64,000 bases of DNA from Phytophthora sp. 'mugwort' (lineage: Eukaryota; Oomycota; Peronosporomycetes; Peronosporales; Peronosporaceae): NCBI GenBank assembly GCA_033558025.1, contig JAUCEF010000003.1, positions 1,762,001-1,826,000 on the forward strand. The letters run 5' to 3'. Below, piece by piece: positions 54,781 to 64,000 of the stretch. The position numbers and the translations under genes were made by a program. Within the stretch, counting starts at the first letter, position 1. The number at the start of each line of letters is the position of its first letter. A model generated the notes under the pieces. That model made no database searches. It was not told the DNA's origin and was given only the letters and a program-made list of their open reading frames with translations.

Positions 54781-56720
54781 TCCGTGTGCGATATCGAACG
54801 AGGCGTGCCGTGTTTCGAGGCACTCGATTCGAAAAATAATGGGAAAATCCCTCGTATAGTCAGTTCAAGATTTGCCAGGGAGAGCCCGTGATAACCTCAA
54901 GTGAGCCTCCGTGGGAGCAAGCACTACGCGCTGTGCTGGACGGCGAGTCCATCCGTGGGGCGGCCAGGATATTCCGGCTGGATCCAGAAGCCTTGTGGCG
55001 GCGCCTTCATGGCACGGTGGCAGTCCACTCACGACAAGGGGGGCAGCCAAAATACTTGTCATGAGAAAGGGCTGATAGAGGTGATTGAGGCACGCTCGCG
55101 CATGGGATTCTGCCTCGAGGAGCACGAACTACGCTGTATGATCCGCCAGTGTGCTCTCGACCACAACCCCGACGGCGTGCCGGCTCAATTTCCTAGCAAA
55201 CGCTGGGTCCAGCGCTTCGTCAAGCGGCACAAAGCCGATATGTCCTACCGAAAGCTCCAGATCCTGGACGGCAAGAGAACGGAGCACTCTACGGAAGCGG
55301 TAGTGAGGGGGTATGCTTTTCGACTAGAGAAAGAACTGCGGGGACTGCCTCCCGAGTGCGTTTGGAACTGCGATGAGACGGGCACGTTCGCCCAAGGAAC
55401 GACAAGAGTTCGTGTCCTCTGCTCTCGCAGCCTCGCAGCAAATACCCGTCGCTCTCATGACCGAGAAAACGTGTCGATGATGGGCTGCATCAGTGCTGCA
55501 GGCGAGTGGATCCCGCCCATGTACATTTTCGCTGGAAAGAATTTGAACAAGGAGTGGCTGGATGAGGCCGTTGATGGATCGACGTGTGCAATGACCAAGA
55601 GCAGTAACGTCAACGGAAACGTCTTCTTCTACTGGCTCAAGTTTTACGTTGGCAAGATTAGCCCCGTTCGTCCACAGTTCTCGTTATGGACGGTCACTAC
55701 TCTCATCTTTCACAGCGCAGCGTCGGATTTGCGCTCGCTAATGACATCAAGCTGTTCTTGTTGCCCTCCCATACATCTCATTTTCTTCAGCCACTAGATG
55801 TCGGAGTATTTGGTGACTACAAAAGAGAATACGAGTTAGCTGTGGCGGCATTTCCAGCGACCGAAGACCTGGGGGATGCAGCATTACCGGTTAGAGATGA
55901 TGTGCCAGCTCTCTCGCGTGTTCCATTCCTCCTGTCATTTACGAAGACAAGGATTCGTGGCGCGTTTTTCGAGACGGGTATTTACCCCTTCGATGTGGAC
56001 ATTATGCTGGAAAAAATGATGGCTCACTTTCATCTTCGCATAAGCAAATTTTCCGCATCACGCCGCGTTGGAGACCTCGGGCATCGACTTGCATCTTACC
56101 GATAGTCAAAGAAGCAACTGAAGCACCAGGGGTTGGATCTCGATGCTTTTCGAGTAGTTGCGCATCATGCAAAGACGGTTGCAATGCCTCAGGAGAAGCC
56201 CCGCCCGCGCGGAACCGTCCTGACGCCCAATATGACAGAAGGTGTTCTCCCCACCAGTCAGGATATGGTGGACGTGATCAATATGAATGCAAAACAGAAA
56301 GCCATGCGACTCGAAGATGCAGCCTCCCGGCGGCTATGCAGAGCCACCCTACGCGAGGAGACCGAGAAAGCCAAAGCTATAGAGCAGGTTTCAGCAGCGC
56401 GAGAGTCGAAAGAGCGCCGGGACATGCGGAGTGAAGATGTTGCTGCTCGCCGGATCCGCAGATTCACCAAGCGGGAAGCGGCGAAGCGGCGCACGGCGGA
56501 GAAGCAGCAGGCAGCCAAGTTGCAGAAGGCTACCATCTGAGCGGCGCGTAAGCGCATGAAGCAGCCCGCAGCTTCGTCGGAACAGCGCAAGCGGCGTGCG
56601 CTTCGTGACATCACCAATGAGTGCCTCGTTTACTTGTCGCGGGGTGTACCCGCCAAACTACCCCTATGCATAGTTAAGCCAAGTCAAACAAAACGTGCCT
56701 CGTTCGGTGTCGCACACGGA
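54781..56720 (+). mobile_element. Pogo-like DNA transposon
   Basis: TIRs of about 26 bp (TCCGTGTGCGA...CGAACGAGGC, three mismatches) bound the element, with TA at 54779-54780 and 56721-56722. Removing the element and one TA restores the second copy of an 87-bp tandem repeat, confirming both ends. Length 1,940 bp. Confidence 0.92.
54880..56540 (+). pseudogene. Pogo-like transposase, two or more frameshifts
   Basis: A psq-type helix-turn-helix (AVLDGESIRGAARIFRLDP, near 54935) is followed, after a frameshift near 55060, by a CENP-B-like domain (RWVQRFVKRHKADMSYRK). The DDE domain has WNCDETGTFAQ (Asp 1). After a shift near 55685 it reads MDGHYSHLS (Asp 2) and SHFLQPLDVGVFGDYK (Asp 3). The C-terminus is a Lys/Arg/Glu-rich coiled coil (SRRLCRATLREETEKAKAIE). 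All three acidic residues are kept. Relatively young by its condition. Confidence 0.88.
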
Positions 56721-56779
56721 TACCTCGCGTAAGTTTTTATCCAAGATCGGATTGGAACTTGAATCTAAAAGGTGGCCAT

Positions 56780-57383
56780 TTCTATGACCGTGGGCGAGGG
56801 GGGCGTGGAGGTCCACTCTCTCTAGCTCTGAACTCTTTCCTATTGCAACCGCACGCCGCGAAGCCGGAAGTATCGATCTACGCCGATATTGCCGATGCTC
56901 CCTGCTGAACATCTAAAGTTATTGTCCCTTGATAGATTATCGTACTTAGTAATTACAGGTATATTTTCGAGCAGCTCCGCTGCAGGGAATCGATGTCCGG
57001 AAACGTATGACGAACACAACCACACGGTCGTACAGTACAGTATGTGCTTATATCAGGTACTGATGTGTACAATATTTCACGTACTTGCTCGCGTGACGGT
57101 CGCCTGCTTAGCAGATAACCAACCCGAAGTCACCCAGTTTGCACCGTCCGCAGCCCTGTTTATGATGTCATCGAATGAGGTGTGCGAAACCATAATCATA
57201 AAGAAATACAAGCCGTACACGACATCTTTCGCTATCTGAACCTCAAACAAGTCACTTTAGCATGGTACTCCAATCACGAAAGGCAGTGCCCCACGCGGGA
57301 TACCAGCTCGTGGAAGTTGTTGCGGCGGGTTCATCTCCTTCCATTGATTTTTTTCGCGCTGACTCGTGAAAAATGTATTAATA
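56780..57383. other. No supported gene
   Basis: A plus-strand frame at 56889-57239 is open for 116 codons but has no recognisable domain or promoter. Confidence 0.4.
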
Positions 57384-59273
57384 CCGAATAACCCATGTCA
57401 ACGCACACAGCAAAAATGAGTGCAGAGACCAGAAGCATACCTGCCGCGACAAACTTAAGGTAACGAACTCCATCGGAAGGTAGCATACATTTTTTTCTTA
57501 AATGTTGGTAAGTACTAGAGCTCTAAGAACGTCGTCAAAATCATCTCTAAACTAAACTCGCCGACTGCTGCATCTATCTGTCCGCTCAGGAGAGCTTCTG
57601 CGACGATATCGCTCGCATCTTGGTCTGGTTCAGCAGCAGCAGCATGAGGCAGTACATCTTGTTGATTCGTAGTAAGGCCGCATTTGCGGAAGCCTGTCAG
57701 CACCGTAGAAGCTGAAACGCCGTTCCAAGCTGCACGGAGCCATGTGCACAATCGTGAGCGGTATGGCGGTGCCAGATTAAACGCGACCCCGGGTTGACGA
57801 TGTAGTAGTTGTCGACGCAGGTCCTCAATCCACAGATCACGCAGTTTCGCCTTGAAAGGCCCGTTCCAGGTTGCGTCAGCTGGCTGCGATACTGATGTCG
57901 CATTCGGGGGCATTTCAAAAGCGTTACCGCAATTTGGGCAGCATACGCGACGACCGCTTTGGATCAATGCCAGAAAGTCGTCGAGTAGCAGCAAATAGGC
58001 TCTCGCGGAGCCGGGCGGTTTGCGAAATGAAATCGCAGAAATTCAATCGTTAAATTACTATTCCACCACCCTGTAGCACGCAAGCATGACAACATTGTGT
58101 GTTAGATACCGGTTGCTGCGGCAGTGTTACAATCTTGGTCACTTACCTTTTCCGTTCGCATAGATCTGTAAGTTGTTCTCTTGTTGCGCCTGCGCGATGC
58201 CTTTTACCCACATAGCCGACACTAAACCCGCGCCTCAGCGCCTCGCTTTCTGTCTGGCGCTCGGGAATCTTTGAAGGCTTGACCTTAATAACTACAAACG
58301 GTGTGTACTTGGCACCCGAGGAATCTCCAAACAGCATTACGGTGGCTCGGTCTTTCGACTTCCCACCACATCGACCCATACCGTCTGACTGCCGCGTTTT
58401 GCTAGCGTTCTTTTAGGTAAATATTGGAAACAAGTAGCCACAAACATAATATCACTTGCAAGTTAGACAATTAGCAAGACGATAACCAGGTCAATGAAGA
58501 CGTACCAGTTCGGTCGGCACTGAAAATGCGAGTACCGATTTCAGCCGCCTTCACCTCTACCTCTCTTGCAAACTCCTCAGCAATACGAGCTAGTTCCGGC
58601 GGTCGAATTTGTCCCCGGCGTGTATTGCAGCGAAGCGAGATCGGTGGCGCCGTTGAAAATGGTGTTGCCAGCACCATAATGCTTTAAAAGGCGCGACATT
58701 GGCTTCTTTAGCGATCTCATAGGCCTCAATACGGAGTATAGTAGAAGTGACAGGCACACCTTCTTCACGCAATCCGTTGATCCATCTCACAAGTCGCTGT
58801 TCTTCAGCCAGGGGCAGGATGGTACCTTGACCTTGGTGCCGTGACTTTCGTTTGTTTGCCCCACCAGGTTGATTGTGCAACGCCTCAATTGCCGAGCGCT
58901 TTCGGCGCCACGATAGGATGAGAGTCCGGGGAGTATTGAACTTGTGCGCTGGCAGATCTGGATAAAATGCGTTGATCGTCAGTTCAATGTCGTCGAACTC
59001 ATCTAAATGGTTAAGGACCCTCAGCTTCTCGTCAGCAGAATATGAAGCAAGATTATTTTTCTTTTTGCGCGTCCCAGCCCTCCAGGAAGGCGTGTACGCC
59101 CCTTTGGGCGCCTCTTCTGCACTGGAGCCATGAAATGGCAAAGTGAATCGATGGTCAGAAGAGGCTTGTATACCATGACATAGGGTGCACGGACTGCTCT
59201 CCTGTCTGGATGCCTATTGGCTAGATGGGGCTGTATGCCATGACATATAGAACGCTTGACATAGGTTATTCGG
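57384..59273 (-). mobile_element. Second pogo-like DNA transposon
   Basis: TIRs beginning CCGAATAACC(C/T)ATGTCAA lie at 57384 and, inverted, end at 59273. TA flanks both ends (57382-57383 and 59274-59275). Length 1,890 bp; the transposase relic runs on the minus strand. Confidence 0.88.
57515..59131 (-). pseudogene. Pogo-like transposase relic
   Basis: ATG 59131 (MAPVQKRRPKG) starts a frame that shifts near 59045 into SYSADEKLRVLNHLDEFDDI and LSWRRKRSAIEALHNQPGG. The DNA-binding part ends near 58600. IFSADRTGTSS (first Asp) lies near 58510, RCGGKSKDRATVMLFGDSSG at 58379, and LLLDDFLALIQ (second Asp) near 57990. SVSQPADATWNGPFKAKLRD (third Asp) and a C-terminal acidic region end at 57515. Stops and frameshifts separate the blocks, although some gaps might be introns. 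Confidence 0.8.
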
Positions 59274-59275
59274 TA

Positions 59276-60446
59276 CTTGCATATTTTTTAGTACCGGTAT
59301 GCATAAATGGTACTTCAAAATTCTGAGGGGAAATTTGAGCAATTTATAGCAGGCGATAAAGACAAGTGAGTTCAGTTTGGTGGTGAGTTTCGTTTGGAGG
59401 ACGCGCTTGGACTTGCATGCGTGCGAGCGGACGTTTTATAGGGCGACGGCTTGATTTCATCGAAGCCTCGCGTGTTTTACTTGTTCCCAGAAGCGACGCT
59501 GTCGTGTGCAAGGAACATGACCTCACTCAAAGAGAGCAGTCGTAGAGAGCTACTTGTTTACATACTGCAGCTACTGCATGTAGATTTATTTGAGCTCACT
59601 TTCGACGCCGATACGATCGGCGATCACTTTATGAAGGTCCAAGCTCCAGATCGATAACTGAGATTGACGAAACAGTGCAAGCCAAGCCGCAATATCCAGT
59701 CGGTGCCGGAAATCCCGCTGAGTTAGAGCTGCGGCGACTTGTGCAACACCACACCCCCGCGTCTTTGGGGCGTATAAACAGCAGCTTCTGCTCCGTCACA
59801 AAACAGCAGCCAAATCGTTCGCTCTATTTGAAGCTCCGCGTCCCCAGTCACAAGAACAAAGCAGCCGACAGCGAACTATTAGATCGTGGCACCCACCACA
59901 AGATACTAGGCTTATTCAGTATTCCATACGCAAGAGCCAAGACTTGTGTTCGCCAGAATTAAGCGAAGTTATTCGCGTATCCAAGAAGATACCGCTGGCG
60001 ACAACGGATTCCCCGAGAAAATGACGTCAAGGAAACCCCAAAAATGGTCATTTGCTGAAGACAGAATGAGAGGGCAGAGAGTGTAGTTATGTTTCGACTC
60101 CTGCTGCGGCAAGGACAATTGGACACCCACCAGAGCGAGTTACAGCAGCTGAACGACCTCGCTGTCATCCACTTTTTCATCTCTCACGTCGTGACTACCA
60201 GTGACTTGGACGTCATGTTAGCTCGAGCAATAAGAAAGTACTGGAACTACGCGGCTTCAAAAGCGACACATCTGGCCAAAATACTACGAAAGGTTTCTCA
60301 AGGTGGCGTCGGTACAAGACTTTAACGTGAATGTGACGCTCCTGCTGGTCCCCTGATTTGCTCTCCAAGCTCGATGAACTCATGTTCTTATTGAGTGAAT
60401 TATGAGCTGGTTCGGGACTTGCTCACTGTGAGCTATCCGTTACTAC
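59276..60446. other. No supported gene
   Basis: Plus-strand frames at 59675-59962 and 60089-60325 are protein-like in places but lack recognised domains. Nothing else is seen. Confidence 0.4.
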
Positions 60447-60448
60447 TA

Positions 60449-62026
60449 CAGTGCGGGCATTAATTATAATGCCACCGATGAAAACTGTCCAATTTCAGCG
60501 GGTAGTTCGATTTAGAATTTGGTTTTCTAACAAATGGAAATAGCTTGTCCAAACAAGGCGAACATCGTTGGAAGCGCTCCATTTCCGCAAATTCTCTTTG
60601 CGGGACAAGCAAAACCGTCACCAGACAAATGAAAAAGCGGGAAAAAGCTATACTGCCGTTGCCATTTTCGTCCACCACAAGCGCATTGTGCTCCCGCTAG
60701 TATTTAGTTTTGGCCACGACGCTCAAGGACTTCGATGCACCGCTTGGGCATCGACTTGAGCAACTTGGCGATGAGCTCTGACCCGATCTTTGCCCATGAG
60801 TCTTGAATGGCCGCAATGAGGTCTGCCCGGGTTGAAAATTGCCGCCCGTTAGCGTAAACTGCACGGGCGAGGACGCCCCACATGTTCTCGATAGAATTTA
60901 GATCCGGCGACTTCGCTGGCCACTCCATAAGCTCGACGTTTTGCTCTTGGAGGAACGCTTTGGTAGTCCCCGACGAGTGGATCGACGAATTATCCTGCTG
61001 AAAAATGCAGTCGCGCCCGTACAAACGATCGATAAAAGGCAAAAGATGCTCTGACAGGGTGAGGATGTATCCCTCGCTGTCTTGCGTACCGTCCAAAATC
61101 ACGAGGTCGCTTTTACCGTGAGAGCAAAACGCACCCCACACCATGACGCTGCCGCCGCCACTCTGGCGTGTCGAGAAGAACTTTTTCTCGCGGCGGAGGT
61201 CATGCCAGTAGTACTGGAGACCGTCCGGGCCGTCCAAGTTGAACTTCATCTCGTCGGAAAAGACGCACTTGGCCCACTTGGCCTCGTCCCAGGTCACCTT
61301 GTCACGCGCCCACTTGAGCCGATCCTCCTTGTGCTTCTTGGTCAGCACTGGCGACGCCTTGCGCTTAGCGTACGTCAAGTGCGTGCTCTCCTGAAGCACC
61401 TGCTTGACTCGGCGTACTCCAACAGGCAGCTCAAGCTGCTCTGCAGTCCTCTGGCGCTCAAATCCTCTTTCGACGCCTCGCGCAAGAGGCGCCGCTTGTC
61501 AGCGGGGGTCAGCTTTGGCGGGCGGCCGGGCCGCTTGGTAATGTTGTAAGACTTCGGAGAGTTCAGAGAGGTGTGGATTGCAGATCGCGAGCGACCTAGG
61601 TCCTGTGCGATTGCTCGCTCGCTCATACCGCGTCTGTAGAGGGCTAAAATCGCTGCCTGCTCATCTGTTGTGAGGGTCGTTCCTCTAGGCATGCTAGCGC
61701 TAAGAAAAAAATATAGCGGCAGACACCAAATGTATGAGCAAACGCGCAAAATCAGCGACTGCGCCACGTATAGGCATCACGCATAAGCAACGCCATTTAG
61801 CTCGTAATATACGCAGTGGCAGTATAGCTTGTTCCCCTTCTACAAGACGTCGCGATCCTTGTCGGCTCGGCTCGCTGCGAGTATTTGTCGAAATGGAGCG
61901 CTTCCAATGGTGTTCGCCTTAATTTCGAGCGCTCTTTTCATTGGTAAGAACGCCATGGTCGTTAAAGAACTATTGGCTGAAATTTGACCGTTTTCATGGG
62001 TGGCAGTATAATAAGTGCCCGCACTG
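60449..62026 (-). mobile_element. Mariner/Tc1 element, nearly intact
   Basis: TIRs beginning CAGTGCGGGCA lie at 60449 and, inverted, end at 62026; TA flanks both sides (60447-60448, 62027-62028). Similarity extends about 150 bp inward, including the block AAGGCGAACA(T/C)C(G/A)TTGGAAGC near 60555. Length 1,578 bp. Confidence 0.9.
60704..61692 (-). pseudogene. Mariner/Tc1 transposase with one frameshift
   Basis: ATG 61692 begins with a paired-type helix-turn-helix (LTTDEQAAILALYRRGMSER, RAIAQDLGRSRSAIH) and a GRPPKL hook. Near 61440 the frame shifts; the remaining 231 codons are open to 60704. All three catalytic blocks are intact: VFSDEMKFNLDGPDG, IFQQDNSSIHSSG and SPDLNSIENMWGVL. Only this frameshift obviously prevents a full-length product, so the copy is much younger than the one at 24095. 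Confidence 0.9.
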
Positions 62027-62040
62027 TAAGACTCGGAAGG

Positions 62041-62523
62041 TAAGAGGGTCTAGTGGGGGCGACCAGGAGCTCCGCAGAGGCTTCTTGGACTGCATCGGAA
62101 GCTTCTGGACTACATTTGACGGGGGCAGAGTCGTGACTCTACTCGGACAACAGTTAAGCGTGCGCGAGTTGAGTGATGCCATTATTGATGCTGTCCATAG
62201 TAATCCAAAGCTCGAAGGATTGCGCTTGGGACTCAGACGTGTGCTTCAGCGACCACTTGTCGGAAGAAAGAACAGCAGCGCGTCCCAATCAGGTGGCAAT
62301 CTGTGTGGCTGGAGAAGCTTCGTGGCTCAAGTGAGAGAAGGTTACCTGGTATGTACCATGCCACTTGAATGTTTTCAAGAGATGCCCATTAACCTAAAAA
62401 AACTTTGTATGTGTGATTGTGTGAACAGAGAGCGAATTCTTCTAGGCCTGGTCGTTCATTCCAGAGTCTGGGAATGCAAACAAGTCGATGGACTGGTAGG
62501 TGGTTATTGCATCCTGCTAGTGT
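62041..62523 (+). CDS. Unidentified ORF adjoining the mariner end
   Basis: An open frame entering from the mariner right end, protein-like from RKVRGSSGGDQELRRGFLDC and GGRVVTLLGQQLSVRELSDA through VHSNPKLEGLRLGLRRVL to a stop at 62521. There is no ATG before this text, so its beginning may have been cut off by the insertion or lie in an upstream exon. I do not recognise the family. Confidence 0.35.
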
Positions 62524-63508
62524 AACAGTTAGTTTCTACAATGAGAACCCGAGTTTTCGAACGGAGAAACACAAGCGAAAGGCACGAAGGGTTTCGTCCA
62601 GGCTGGAGTAGGTATCTTGAGCATGATATGTCTTCGATGCGGACGTTGTGTCTCGCAATGTCCCAATTACTTTACCTGAAGCTTGCGACCACGGGAGATC
62701 CACTGCATACCCTTCACGTGCGTGGTAGAACGTTACGGTACTAACTAGTTGATGTCTTTGCTGACTTGTGTAAGTGTCCTTCTGTGTAGATCCAAGCGAA
62801 GCCGTCGGTATTGTCGGGTGATAACGCTTGACTTCGACTCATTTGCGACGGTCAGTTGCGTATGGCACCAGTAACACCAAATCGCCTGTCGAGTTTACTG
62901 GCCGATACTGCGTGTTTCGGTGGGGATTACATCGCTCATTGCCAAAAGCAGGTTCATTCTGGTGATGGTAGTAAAATTGGGGACGGCCCGATTTGCCTCG
63001 AGTTTTACTGGTGGCCAAATGTCGACATCTCGCAGAGAGCTTACCGGTTTGTGGTAACATTGAAGGCAGCGGCGGGTGGTGTATTCATTGAAGCGCACGT
63101 GAGTTGGCAGCGCGGGGATGTTAGCAGTGAGGTGGTCGCGAAGGCAGTGACGTCTCAGATGGAGCTTTGGACACTCGCTCAACGCCTTCAGGCTGTCGCA
63201 AACTGGCACTCTTGGTTCATCATGGAGGGAATTTACTCACGAAATGGATGAAAACATTTACTGAATATACCGGTAGCTGCTGGTTTCGGATACGCCGCAA
63301 GAAATAATAGGGATAACGCCTAAACGAAAAAAGCAGATAAGTTACTTCCATTGTGCACACTGTTGTGAGCGCCAACCCGCCTAATGCCGGCATAATCCTA
63401 CTACACATCAGTCGCGTTAGCGTCCTCCTATTTCTTCTATTGTCTTCGTCGCTCTCGATCGCGCCGCATGACGCAGTGTGCACCTTATGTCTACTCCATC
63501 GGCATCGT
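62524..63508. other. Weak ORF region, no identified gene
   Basis: A plus frame at 62856-63251 (CLEFYWWPNVDISQRAYRFV) is open and could be a further exon of the unknown ORF before it. No motif supports this. The rest up to the stop of the next gene is its 3' flank. Confidence 0.35.
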
Positions 63509-64000
63509 TTACAGCTTAGTCGCAGCGGCGTCGGCCTCACGCTTCAGGATCACCTGATCTGCCTGGATAGCTGTGATAGCCACCGTCGTCACGATGTCCT
63601 TCACCGTCGCACCACGGCTCAGATCGTTCACAGGCTTACGCAGACCCTGCAGCATCGGACCCATCGCAATGCAACCGGTGCTTTGCTGAACAGCCTTGTA
63701 GGTGTTGTTGCCCGTGTTCAGATCCGGGAAGATCAGTACGTTCGCCTGACCACCAACCTTCGCGCCGCTCGGAATTGCCTTCAGCTTCGTCTTCGCGATC
63801 GACTCGTCCACGGCAGCATCGTACTGGATCGGGCCGTAGATGTCCAGGTCCGGACGCAGCTCCTGCGCGATCTTTGTCGCCTCACGCACCTTGTCGATGA
63901 TCGGGCCCGAGTTCGAGTCGCCCGTAGCGTACGACAGCAGTGCCACCTTTGGGATCAGGCCGAACGCCTCTGCGCTCTCGGCACTCGTCACGGCAATCTG
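63509..64000 (-). CDS. pta: Phosphate acetyltransferase, C-terminal part (runs off window)
   Basis: The minus-strand frame enters from beyond 64000 and ends at TAA 63509. Its 163 residues hold the conserved end of the PTA_PTB domain: [60 protein letters not shown] and [20 protein letters not shown]. The enzyme interconverts acetyl-CoA plus phosphate and acetyl phosphate plus CoA; in oomycetes it is presumably paired with acetate kinase. No frame damage is visible. The start, full length and any targeting peptide lie outside the window. Confidence 0.93.
   Translation of the reverse strand, partial: QIAVTSAESAEAFGLIPKVALLSYATGDSNSGPIIDKVREATKIAQELRPDLDIYGPIQYDAAVDESIAKTKLKAIPSGAKVGGQANVLIFPDLNTGNNTYKAVQQSTGCIAMGPMLQGLRKPVNDLSRGATVKDIVTTVAITAIQADQVILKREADAAATKL

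Noticed and set aside
1..64000. CRISPR arrays, rRNA operons or prokaryotic operons
   Set aside because: No regularly spaced repeats, no rRNA-like stretches; gene structure, introns and transposons are eukaryotic.

Overview
The window looks like nuclear DNA of a plant-associated oomycete (Peronosporales, Phytophthora-like). Direct signs are short introns of about 80-90 bp with GTACGT-type donors, oomycete initiator promoters (for example GCTCATTTTCCAATCG ahead of the gene at 46299), an interstitial TAAACCC repeat (the TTTAGGG telomere type), a secreted RxLR-like/EER protein, and many transposon families of the kind that fill Phytophthora genomes. No species is claimed. There are no bacterial operons, rRNA genes, CRISPR arrays or intact tRNA genes.

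Layout. 0-4.4 kb: ankyrin-repeat paralogues facing opposite ways, plus a decayed C-terminal fragment. 4.7-8.03 kb: a decayed Helitron (Rep/PIF1 helicase) with a good 3' terminus, followed by GC-rich degenerate hairpin modules and a telomere-like repeat to about 9.9 kb. 10.8-15.2 kb: a deleted pogo-like element, a foldback MITE-like repeat and a Mutator-like (MULE) transposase relic. 17.28-21.18 kb: a hAT element with 11-bp TIRs and perfect 8-bp target duplications, split by a nested 1.75-kb insertion. 21.6-22.6 kb: an intact secreted RNase T2 gene. 24.1-35.4 kb: a Tc1/mariner element with 208-bp TIRs, an internally deleted Copia element with LTRs and a 5-bp duplication, a pogo/Tigger-like element and two further DDE transposase relics. 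35.5-45.2 kb: an unidentified broken ORF, a tRNA-like relic, two adjacent near-perfect hairpins, Copia, pogo-like and MULE relics. 46.2-53.5 kb: the gene-richest part, with an RxLR-like effector candidate, a Lys/Glu/Arg-rich coiled-coil gene with a decayed tandem paralogue, and a three-exon secreted EGF-repeat gene. 54.7-62.0 kb: two pogo-like elements and one nearly intact mariner, each with TA duplications. 63.5-64.0 kb: the C-terminal part of a phosphate acetyltransferase gene running off the window.

The intact host genes code for unrelated secreted or metabolic proteins and show no pathway link. What unifies the window is its role as a transposon-rich, gene-sparse compartment in which insertions and deletions can be read at base resolution. 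Intervals given as pseudogenes are approximate where frames break; element termini are precise where TIRs and target duplications were read directly.
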